From Ktedonobacterales bacterium (GTDB lineage: Bacteria; Chloroflexota; Ktedonobacteria; Ktedonobacterales; JADMIN01): a stretch of 5,632 nt of DNA. Below are positions 1 through 4,849 of this stretch, one piece after another. Position 1 is the first letter of the stretch. Every line of letters starts with the position of its first letter. The position numbers were made by a program, and so were the translations under genes. The notes beneath the pieces were generated by a model. The model was not told the origin of the DNA. It worked only from the letters and a program-made list of their open reading frames with translations, and made no database searches. The stretch spans positions 1 to 5,632 of the forward strand of contig JADMIN010000206.1 in NCBI GenBank assembly GCA_015478575.1. The letters run 5' to 3'.

Positions 1-339
1 GGCATAGTGGCTGAGGATGCCGGCAGCGCGGAACTCACGAAAATAGACATCGTCGTCTTGGATGGAGTAGAAGACGACGGGGAAGCGCGGTCGCTCGCGC
101 CGAATCGCGACCGCGGCGCCAACGCCGCTGAGCGCCGCCGCGCCTAGCTCCGCATCGCGCAGCTCGACATCCATCAAGGCGGCGTCCACGTCGGCGGTCA
201 TCTCCGCCGCGGCGATGGCCTCGCGCGCGGTGGAGGCTTCCGCGACAACACGTATCTCACCCGTGGCCTCCAGACCCTCACGCAGCGCCTGGCGCACCGA
301 GCGATGGTCTTCTACCAGCAGCAGTCGTATCATCCCCAT
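1..339 (-). CDS. Response regulator, receiver domain (3' part outside window)
   Basis: The minus-strand reading frame from ATG at 339 runs 113 codons without a stop to the left edge, so the gene is cut there. It begins MGMIRLLLVEDHRSVRQALR and shows the receiver-domain landmarks: acidic pair E10-D11, phospho-acceptor D57 in ALMDVEL, and the strand VVFYS with S92 at the usual Thr/Ser switch position. The residues reaching the edge (AAGILSHYA) are not the common GYLLK form; the conserved lysine probably lies just outside. Receiver domains are phosphorylated on the Asp by a partner histidine kinase, which is not in the window. The output domain is not visible, though in this kind of protein it is often a LuxR-type helix-turn-helix (inference). 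Start choice: GGGGAGGG lies 8 nt before the ATG at 339, a better spacing than for the second ATG at 333. A promoter is seen at 388-417. Confidence 0.92.
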   Translation of the reverse strand, partial: MGMIRLLLVEDHRSVRQALREGLEATGEIRVVAEASTAREAIAAAEMTADVDAALMDVELRDAELGAAALSGVGAAVAIRRERPRFPVVFYSIQDDDVYFREFRAAGILSHYA

Positions 340-380
340 GCGTGCGGCCCTCCCCGCCGGTCTGTCCTCGCGCTCACCCA

Positions 381-417
381 CCATTCCATTATGTGAATGG
401 ACAACGCCCGCTGTCCA
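381..417. repeat. Two overlapping 6-N8-6 inverted repeats over the promoter
   Basis: CCATTC (381-386) and GAATGG (395-400) form a perfect inverted pair with an 8-bp spacer. TGGACA (398-403) and TGTCCA (412-417) form a second perfect pair, also with an 8-bp spacer. The two dyads share the bases TGG at 398-400 and together cover the -10 and -35 of the minus-strand promoter. The layout resembles paired operator sites. The arms differ in sequence between the two dyads, so one protein recognising both is not assured. Confidence 0.45.
388..417 (-). promoter_or_regulatory. Sigma-70-type promoter of the response regulator gene
   Basis: Read on the minus strand, TGGACA (412-417; 5 of 6 to TTGACA) and CATAAT (388-393; 5 of 6 to TATAAT) are separated by 18 bp. 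The -10 lies about 50 bp before the start codon at 339. The -35 coincides with one arm of an inverted repeat, and the -10 lies within the spacer of a second one, so repression or autoregulation at this site is plausible (inference). Confidence 0.55.
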
Positions 418-487
418 GGTGCCTCGACAGAGGTGTGAGCTATACGCTCGTCGCATCCGCCCCTGCTATGGTACGCTAAGAGGAGTG

Positions 488-502
488 CGCCCGCCACGGG
501 CG
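488..502. repeat. Short GC hairpin in the presumed leader of the small membrane gene
   Basis: CGCCCG (488-493) and CGGGCG (497-502) pair perfectly around a 3-base loop. Such short GC stems arise easily by chance in GC-rich DNA. There is no T tract after it, so it is not a clear terminator. Confidence 0.25.
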
Positions 503-525
503 GAGCGAGCGCGACATCAACCACA

Positions 526-566
526 CGCGGGAGGCGTTCTCGCGGTCTTATGCGCGGGAGGCGTTC
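526..566 (+). repeat. 14-bp perfect direct repeat (2 copies)
   Basis: CGCGGGAGGCGTTC occurs at 526-539 and again at 553-566, 27 bp apart start to start. Each copy contains GGGAGG, which resembles a Shine-Dalgarno sequence. The true ribosome-binding site of the next gene (GGAGG, 578-582) comes soon after the second copy. This could be a local duplication, a pair of protein-binding sites or a set of standby ribosome sites; the sequence does not decide. Confidence 0.45.
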
Positions 567-591
567 CCGTGTGGCGTGGAGGCCAACAGTT

Positions 592-771
592 ATGATCACG
601 CAGATCGTCCCATTGCTTATCATCGTCTCCTTCTGGGGTCTCATCTTTATCTTCGCGTTCTGGTTCACCAATCGCGCGCTCCGCGCGCCGCAAGCGGCAG
701 ACCACGAGGAGAGTCAGGAGCATGCCCCCCTCACGATGGAGGATCAGGTGCCAACTCGGTCGGGGCATTGA
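592..771 (+). CDS. Small single-pass membrane protein, 59 aa, function unknown
   Basis: The predicted product is 59 residues. A strongly hydrophobic stretch at about residues 5-25 (rich in Ile, Leu, Phe and Trp) forms one membrane helix. It is followed by a positively charged turn (TNRALRAP), which suggests the C-terminus is cytoplasmic by the positive-inside rule, and then a polar, acidic tail of about 27 residues. The ATG at 592 has GGAGG at 578-582 with 9 nt spacing. An in-frame ATG at 550 would add 14 arginine-rich residues but has poorly placed ribosome-binding bases, so I prefer 592. The shape is like small subunits or regulators of membrane complexes, for instance CcoQ-like proteins, but I see no motif to support any of these. 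It lies divergent from the response regulator and upstream of the MarR gene on the same strand, 174 bp away. Confidence 0.6.
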   Translation: MITQIVPLLIIVSFWGLIFIFAFWFTNRALRAPQAADHEESQEHAPLTMEDQVPTRSGH

Positions 772-945
772 TCGCCGGGATTTCGTCTATTTCAGTGGGA
801 TATTCAGCCAAAATGCCTATATCCTCGCGGCGGATCCGGCGATAAAATGCCTCCAGCCGGGCATGTTCTGACGTGTTCACAGCCTGGCGGTTCCGCGCCG
901 CGCATGCCACCCAACCGGCAAGCGGCACGGAGGGAGGCCACTCAA
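772..945. other. Leader region of the MarR-family gene
   Basis: These 174 bp are locally more AT-rich (about 780-820 and 841-848). MarR proteins usually repress their own promoter through a palindromic operator, but I could not find a convincing palindrome or a -35/-10 pair. TAAAAT at 843-848 is a possible -10 without a fitting -35. The ribosome-binding site GGAGGGAGG lies at 929-937. Confidence 0.4.
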
Positions 946-1407
946 GTGCATACACGTGCGACATCTCAGCATCCCAATCCAGACAGGGATACTCCGGCAG
1001 GCGCTCCGATCACCAAGACCGAATACGAGCGCCTAGCTCATCTGCGCTACACCTTGCGCCGCTTCTCACGCCAGACAGAACTCGAAGCGCGTCGGCTCGG
1101 ACTCACTCCTCAGCAATATCTGCTGCTGCTGGCGCTCAAGGGCTTCCCAGGGCGCGACTGGGCGAACATTACCGAGCTAGCCGAGCGGCTGCAAATCCGG
1201 CACAACGCGGTCATTGGGCTGGTCAACCGCGCCGAGGAGCGCGGGCTAGTACGGCGCGAGCAGGATACCGAGGCAGGAGACCGGCGCATCGTGCGGATTC
1301 ATCTTACCAATGAGGGTGAAACGCTGTTGGGGAATATGGCGGCGGCACTGCGTGGTGAGCGCGAGCGCGTGCGCCTGGCGCTGGAAGCCCTGGATCAGGC
1401 CAGCTAG
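946..1407 (+). CDS. MarR-family winged-helix transcriptional regulator, 153 aa
   Basis: The product matches the MarR family: dimeric winged-helix DNA-binding proteins that commonly repress a nearby gene and let go when they bind a small phenolic ligand or are oxidised. An N-terminal dimerisation helix spans about residues 25-50. LGLTPQQYLLLLAL (51-64) begins the DNA-binding fold, ITELAERLQI (75-84) leads into the recognition helix HNAVIGLVNRAEERG (86-100), and the wing carries the family signature D112-R113-R114 before HLTNEG. C-terminal helices close the dimer. The start is GTG at 946, because GGAGGGAGG ends 8 nt upstream and the resulting length is typical; in-frame ATGs at 847 and 904 would add a low-complexity extension with no good ribosome site. 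It converges on the TerC-like gene, so its target is not evident. Ligand and target are unknown; I see no Cys residue, so thiol redox sensing is unlikely. Confidence 0.93.
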   Translation: MHTRATSQHPNPDRDTPAGAPITKTEYERLAHLRYTLRRFSRQTELEARRLGLTPQQYLLLLALKGFPGRDWANITELAERLQIRHNAVIGLVNRAEERGLVRREQDTEAGDRRIVRIHLTNEGETLLGNMAAALRGERERVRLALEALDQAS

Positions 1408-1446
1408 CGCATGCACAACCACCACCGCATGATGCCGCGGAGCGCT

Positions 1447-2280
1447 CTATTCCCTGTCAGGAAGCGATGCGACGTCAGGGATCGGGCCATGCGGCTCACC
1501 GTCGCTCGCCCACTCGCCCAGGGGAGCAGAGCCGTTCAGCATGGCCGTGTCACGTGCGTCGCGCGCTGGCGGCACGGTGTCCGAAGGCGCGACCGGCGCG
1601 GCGGATCGGGCAGCGGCACGCCCGCGGCCACGCCTGCGCCAGAGATCCACCAACACGATAAAGAGGACACTGCCGACCTGAATGCCGACCTTGGCCAGTT
1701 CTGGCATCGCCAACCGCCGCTGGACGATGGGGTCTGAAACGAAGAGATTGGCCGCGGTGAAGGCGATGACGATGGCCGCCAGATCAATGAGCAGTGGCAC
1801 CATATCCATCAGCCGCACGATGAAAGCACTCGCCACGAAGAGCACAACCATGCTGAACACCAGCCCCGCGGTGAGCAGCGCGATGTTGCCAGCGGCCAGC
1901 GCGCCGACCGCGAGAATGTTATCCAGGCTCATCGTGGCATCGGCCACTAAGATCGTGAGCACCGCCACAAAGAAGCGATCTGAGGCTGGACGGAACCGGC
2001 CCCTGTCATCCTCGCCGTCGGGCAGCACGCGCACCGCGATAACCAGCAGCGTGACGCCACCGATCGCCTGGAGCAGCGGCACGCGCAACACTTCCGTCGC
2101 CGCGATGGTGAGCGCGATCCGAAAGACGACCGCGCCAATGCCGCCCCAGGCGATGGCGACCAGCCGCCGGGTGCGCGGCAGCCGACTGGCCGCCGCCGCG
2201 ATCACCAAGGCATTGTCGCCGCTCAGGACGATATCAAGAAACGCGATGCCAGCAGCGGCTACAATGAACCGAATATCCAC
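1447..2280 (-). CDS. TerC/YjbE-family integral membrane protein, 277 aa
   Basis: This belongs to the TerC superfamily (YjbE/YkoY-like), whose studied members export Mn2+ or metallate exported enzymes, and some of which lie in tellurite-resistance clusters. The two family hallmarks are present: FLDIVLSGDNALVIA (residues 14-28) and ADATMSLDNILAVGA (113-127), whose acidic residues D16, D22, D114 and D120 are the likely metal ligands. About seven hydrophobic helices can be drawn (near 5-31, 40-61, 67-86, 103-130, 133-158, 161-181 and 198-214). A polar tail of about 62 residues, first Arg/Ala-rich and then acidic, follows the last helix; this is longer than usual for the family. The start is GTG at 2280, preceded by AGAGGTGG-type ribosome-binding bases and entering directly into the first helix; the upstream ATG at 2400 would add 40 charged residues and lies in the promoter region. 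The substrate is not determined. Confidence 0.92.
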   Translation of the reverse strand: MDIRFIVAAAGIAFLDIVLSGDNALVIAAAASRLPRTRRLVAIAWGGIGAVVFRIALTIAATEVLRVPLLQAIGGVTLLVIAVRVLPDGEDDRGRFRPASDRFFVAVLTILVADATMSLDNILAVGALAAGNIALLTAGLVFSMVVLFVASAFIVRLMDMVPLLIDLAAIVIAFTAANLFVSDPIVQRRLAMPELAKVGIQVGSVLFIVLVDLWRRRGRGRAAARSAAPVAPSDTVPPARDARDTAMLNGSAPLGEWASDGEPHGPIPDVASLPDRE

Positions 2281-2370
2281 GGCTCCCACCTCTCGTACGC
2301 AGGCTTCCCGCGTGCTCGTTCGGAAGGCGGACCCCCTGCCCCCTTCGTGTTCTCGCCTACCCTCTCCCCA

Positions 2371-2400
2371 AGTATAACGCCGCGGTTCGTGATGCATCAC
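2371..2400 (-). promoter_or_regulatory. Promoter of the TerC-like gene with overlapping palindrome
   Basis: On the minus strand TATACT (2371-2376; 5 of 6 to TATAAT) is a good -10, about 90 bp before the GTG start. At the -35 position there is no TTGACA-like hexamer. Instead the perfect 12-bp palindrome GTGATGCATCAC occupies 2389-2400. A good -10, a poor -35 and a dyad over the -35 suggest a site for an activator or repressor dimer (inference). I looked for a manganese-sensing yybP-ykoY riboswitch in the 90-nt leader and did not recognise its core. Confidence 0.45.
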
Positions 2401-2510
2401 TGCCGAATTCGCGGGGCGATATGACGTCAGCCCCCTTCAGGCACGCGGAGGGGACTTCCCGACCACCTGCTGTGGCCCAGGAACCTGCTGCTTCGCTTCA
2501 ATAAAGGCGG

Positions 2511-2539
2511 AAGACAATTCGCACGGTTTCTGCTACAGT
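2511..2539 (+). promoter_or_regulatory. Plus-strand promoter candidate, extended -10
   Basis: AAGACA (2511-2516; 4 of 6 to TTGACA) and TACAGT (2534-2539; 4 of 6 to TATAAT) are exactly 17 bp apart, and TGC before the -10 gives the extended -10 form TGnTACAGT. Transcription would start near 2546 and read through both tandem arrays into the hydrolase gene, leaving a 5' leader of about 250 nt. Confidence 0.4.
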
Positions 2540-2548
2540 AGGACCGTG
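2522..2548. repeat. Dyad overlapping the -10 of the plus-strand promoter
   Basis: CACGGT (2522-2527) and ACCGTG (2543-2548) form a perfect inverted pair with 15 bp between. Inside lies a second symmetric element, CTACAGTAG (2533-2541), which includes the -10. The placement fits an operator or a start-site hairpin, but no regulator family can be named from it. Confidence 0.4.
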
Positions 2549-2574
2549 AGCTAGGGGTCGCATGAGGACCAGGG

Positions 2575-2613
2575 CCAGTGGGTGGCACCAGTGGGTGGCA
2601 CCAGTGGGTGGCA
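2575..2613 (+). repeat. Tandem array 1: three perfect copies of a 13-bp unit
   Basis: The unit CCAGTGGGTGGCA occurs at 2575-2587, 2588-2600 and 2601-2613 with no mismatch. Each copy has a GGGTGG run, so the plus strand has at least four GGG tracts (2572-2574, 2580-2582, 2593-2595, 2606-2608). The array lies just after the plus-strand promoter candidate and would be in the hydrolase leader transcript. Confidence 0.95.
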
Positions 2614-2635
2614 CATGCTCAAACGCGGCGCGATA

Positions 2636-2680
2636 GACGCATCACAATGACGCATCACAATGACGCATCACAATGACGCA
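2636..2680 (+). repeat. Tandem array 2: 3.5 copies of a second 13-bp unit
   Basis: The unit GACGCATCACAAT occurs at 2636-2648, 2649-2661 and 2662-2674 without mismatch, followed by six more matching bases (2675-2680); counted as a full unit, 2675-2687 matches at 9 of 13 positions and may be a decayed fourth copy. The array starts 22 bp after the end of array 1. Because successive units are joined as CAAT-GACG, each junction creates an ATG (2647, 2660, 2673), and 13-bp spacing puts these in three different reading frames. Confidence 0.95.
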
Positions 2681-2727
2681 CAGCGATACATGGCATACGA
2701 CGTGCTTAGAATCACTGACAATGTAGA

Positions 2728-2742
2728 CCATGCGTCGCATGG
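2728..2742. repeat. Perfect 15-bp dyad upstream of the serine hydrolase
   Basis: CCATGCG (2728-2734) and CGCATGG (2736-2742) are perfect inverted arms around a single T at 2735. The element lies 55 bp before the start codon of the hydrolase. It could be an operator for a dimeric regulator. A single-base loop makes an RNA hairpin role less likely. Confidence 0.5.
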
Positions 2743-2797
2743 CAACAGCGGAGCGCAGCACGGTCCCCAGAGGACCACGCTGGGAGGAACTGGAGCA

Positions 2798-4783
2798 ATG
2801 GAGGCAGGAGAGACGCCCAACGAGCGGCGGCCAGGAAGGCTGTCGCCTTTTCCGCGCGGTCCCTGGTCGGCCAAGCGCCAGGGTGCGACCGCCACGGCTT
2901 CCGCGGTGCTGCTGCTGCTGCTCTCGCTCGTCGTCACCAGTAGTGTCTGGCCGGCCGCCTCCCATCTCCTGCCCAGCGCGCGTGGCCCCATACAGCGACC
3001 TACCAGCACCACAGTCCCCCCGTCACATCCGACGGCTGTGCCGACCGGACCAGCACAGTGGGTCGGCGACACGCGGACCACCACACCCGGCGCCACCGCC
3101 GCCGCCGTCGTCGCGCCCACCAACGCCCCCGTGGATCAAGCGTTCCGCGCCTATTACACCAAGCATGGAGGCGCGGCGCAGTTTGGCGCGCCCGTGACGC
3201 CAGCTTTCGCCGCACGCGATGGCTGGATCCAATTCTTCGCCACCACCGCGCTTCTCGTGCCCGCGAGGCAGGCGCCATCACCGGCCAGCGCCGAGAACAG
3301 TGATTCGCTCACGAAACTCATCGGCGAGAGCGTGCGGGATGACGCATCTGGCGTAGTGGAACTGCCCCTGCTCCACAGTCTGCTGACGGCGGGCAGCCAA
3401 CAGCCGCTGGGCGGCACGGGAGGCCAGATCACCTATGTGGATCTGCGCCAGGCGGCGCTCCCTAGCGGACGGGTGAGTGAGAATCCAGCCGCCAACCCCG
3501 CAGGGATGGTCTTCATCGCGGAGGGTATGGAGGGCGGGAAGAGCGTCGGGCATCAGATACCCGTGGTGCTCTGGCGGTTCATCACGCGCGCGGATGTCTC
3601 ACCTGATGGCTGGCAGGTGGATTTCGGTGTGCCGCTGACAGAAGCGCTTTCCCTGACGGTGACACGTGACGGCACGCCGCACCACGAGCTGGTGCAGGCG
3701 TTCTGGGAGACGGCGCTGGTCACGGATCTAGATGCTCTGGATGCGAACGGTGTGCCGACGACCCAGCGCCTCAATCTGGGCCTCGACTACCTTCAGACCT
3801 TCGGCTACCCCACCGCCACAACGCCGCCAGGCGTCGCGGCCTGGACGCTCAGTGCCGACGCGGTCGTGCGCGGCGCACCCGCCGCCACCGGTGCGCCTCA
3901 GGTGCGCCTGGGGCGGAACTGGCCGACCACACTGACCGGGGTGGCGAGCTGGATCGCTGGCGCCCTCTGGTATCAGATCACCTGGCAGGTCGCGCATCGG
4001 AAGGGAACAGGATGGCTGGCGGCGAGCGTGCTCACGCGGACCGCCCCGGCAAAAGGGCTGAATGGCGCGGGCGTCGCCACACTGGAGACGCTCTCGCCCG
4101 ATCTCGCCGCGTATGTCACGAAGCTCGATGGTGACGCCGGTGTCGCGATCTATGATGTGACGCGCAACCAATGGTACAGCGAGGATGGCGATGATGCCTA
4201 TGTTACAGGCAGTTCGGCCAAGGTGCCGATTATGCTGGCGTACCTCGATTGGGTCGAGCGGCAGGGCCGCGGCGTAACCGACGCGGAAGGCTGGCTGCTT
4301 ACGACCATGATCGAAAATTCGAACAATGACTCCGCCCAGACGCTCTTTGATACGCTGGGCGGCGATGCGCCGATCATCAATTTCTTAGCGCGTTATGGCC
4401 TCTCCGGCTACAGCGCGAATCCGAACGGCTGGGGGTGGGCGACACTTCCACCCAGTACGATGGTGCGACTCCTCTATCTACTCTACGATGGCGTCATCCT
4501 GAATAGCCATGATCGCTCGCTCGCCATCTATCTGATGAAGAATGTGGAGAGCGATCAGCGCTTCGGCCTGGGAGACACCGCGCCGCCGGGAGCGGTGGTC
4601 GCGATGAAGGATGGGTGGGTCCCCGGCCCCGACGGCTTCTGGAACGCGAACTCATCGGGCATCATTACGGTCGGTGGCGAGACCTATATTATCTCGGTCT
4701 ATACGACCGGGCAGGACGACCTTAATACAAGCTACGGCATCCTCCAGTACATCTGTGGCAGCGTGGTGAAGCTGCTGACATAA
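2798..4783 (+). CDS. Exported serine hydrolase, beta-lactamase/DD-peptidase-like, with FG.P-type and SH3-like domains, 661 aa
   Basis: A basic N-terminus and a hydrophobic stretch (about 35-52) form a signal peptide or anchor, followed by a Pro/Thr/Ala-rich linker (57-111). Residues 112-156 (YYTKHGGAAQFGAPVT) and about 250-340 (IPVVLWRFI, DFGVPLTEA, VQAFWETAL, LDYLQTFGYP) resemble a module common in Chloroflexota exported proteins. An SH3-like domain follows (about 348-414, ending GTGWLAASVLT), which may bind cell wall. The catalytic domain (about 436-661) fits the class A beta-lactamase-like family (Beta-lactamase2). It has nucleophile S472 with K475 (GSSAK), S508-N509-N510 in place of SDN, and K604-D605-G606 in place of KTG. 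I see no ExxLN omega-loop motif, so true beta-lactamase activity is doubtful; a peptidoglycan peptidase or esterase role is more likely (inference). The start is ATG 2798, with GGGAGGA 9 nt upstream; ATGs at 2660 and 2690 lack ribosome sites. Confidence 0.9.
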   Translation: MEAGETPNERRPGRLSPFPRGPWSAKRQGATATASAVLLLLLSLVVTSSVWPAASHLLPSARGPIQRPTSTTVPPSHPTAVPTGPAQWVGDTRTTTPGATAAAVVAPTNAPVDQAFRAYYTKHGGAAQFGAPVTPAFAARDGWIQFFATTALLVPARQAPSPASAENSDSLTKLIGESVRDDASGVVELPLLHSLLTAGSQQPLGGTGGQITYVDLRQAALPSGRVSENPAANPAGMVFIAEGMEGGKSVGHQIPVVLWRFITRADVSPDGWQVDFGVPLTEALSLTVTRDGTPHHELVQAFWETALVTDLDALDANGVPTTQRLNLGLDYLQTFGYPTATTPPGVAAWTLSADAVVRGAPAATGAPQVRLGRNWPTTLTGVASWIAGALWYQITWQVAHRKGTGWLAASVLTRTAPAKGLNGAGVATLETLSPDLAAYVTKLDGDAGVAIYDVTRNQWYSEDGDDAYVTGSSAKVPIMLAYLDWVERQGRGVTDAEGWLLTTMIENSNNDSAQTLFDTLGGDAPIINFLARYGLSGYSANPNGWGWATLPPSTMVRLLYLLYDGVILNSHDRSLAIYLMKNVESDQRFGLGDTAPPGAVVAMKDGWVPGPDGFWNANSSGIITVGGETYIISVYTTGQDDLNTSYGILQYICGSVVKLLT

Positions 4784-4812
4784 CGACACGGGGCATATAA
4801 CAACCACCAGCA

Positions 4813-4849
4813 CACCAGAGACGCGCGACGCGCTAGGGCGCCTCTGGTG
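4813..4849. terminator. Hairpin between convergent genes, possible bidirectional terminator
   Basis: CACCAGAG (4813-4820) pairs perfectly with CTCTGGTG (4842-4849). After one mismatch, three more pairs (4822-4824 with 4838-4840) extend the stem around a 13-base loop. It begins 29 bp after the hydrolase stop codon and overlaps the last codons and stop (4833-4835) of the minus-strand gene. There is no T tract on the plus side and only scattered Ts on the minus side, so it is not a textbook intrinsic terminator. Confidence 0.5.

Larger units (their letters stand above)
340..591. other. Divergent intergenic region, response regulator / small membrane protein
   Basis: I find no convincing gene in these 252 bp. 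The left half carries a minus-strand promoter and two overlapping inverted repeats (381-417). The right half holds a short GC-rich hairpin (488-502), a 14-bp direct repeat (526-539 and 553-566) and the ribosome-binding site of the small membrane protein (GGAGG at 578-582). A possible extended -10 for the plus strand, TGCTATGGT at 464-472, has no recognisable -35, so the plus-strand promoter remains uncertain. Confidence 0.6.
2281..2797. other. Gene-free, repeat-rich intergenic region
   Basis: This 517-bp divergent region separates the TerC-like gene (minus) from the serine hydrolase (plus). Left to right it contains a minus-strand -10 with a 12-bp palindrome, a TGACGTCA palindrome (2422-2429), a plus-strand promoter candidate overlapped by a dyad, two 13-bp tandem arrays and a 15-bp perfect dyad. 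I see no credible gene. The frame of the hydrolase stays open upstream to an ATG at 2660 inside the second array, but that extension has no ribosome-binding site and looks non-coding (many His and Asn, no domain). A weak plus-strand -10, TAGAAT at 2707-2712, has no matching -35. Confidence 0.7.

Noticed and set aside
731..964. Minus-strand open frame of 77 codons in the region before the MarR gene
   Set aside because: It overlaps the tail of the small membrane gene and the start of the MarR gene on the opposite strand, has no good ribosome site, shows no clear codon preference and matches no family I know. The stretch LEAFYRRIRREDIGILAEY looks protein-like, so a homology search would settle it.
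1408..1446. Terminator between the convergent MarR and TerC-like genes
   Set aside because: Only 39 bp, with no convincing stem and no T tract; the CCTG-GAT-CAGG element lies within the MarR coding end.
2281..2376. yybP-ykoY manganese riboswitch before the TerC-like gene
   Set aside because: Expected from family context, but the leader does not show the recognisable conserved core; GGGGAG alone is not enough. A covariance-model search would decide.
2422..2429. TGACGTCA palindrome as an operator
   Set aside because: An isolated 8-bp palindrome is expected by chance; no promoter alignment supports it.
2575..2687. CRISPR array or replication origin iterons
   Set aside because: Units are 13 bp with no spacers, no cas genes or replication initiator are present, the repeats are not AT-rich like oriC 13-mers, and no DnaA-box cluster was seen.
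2660..2797. N-terminal extension of the serine hydrolase from ATG 2660
   Set aside because: No ribosome site, start lies inside a tandem repeat, composition is unlike a signal peptide region, and ATG 2798 has a well-spaced GGGAGGA.
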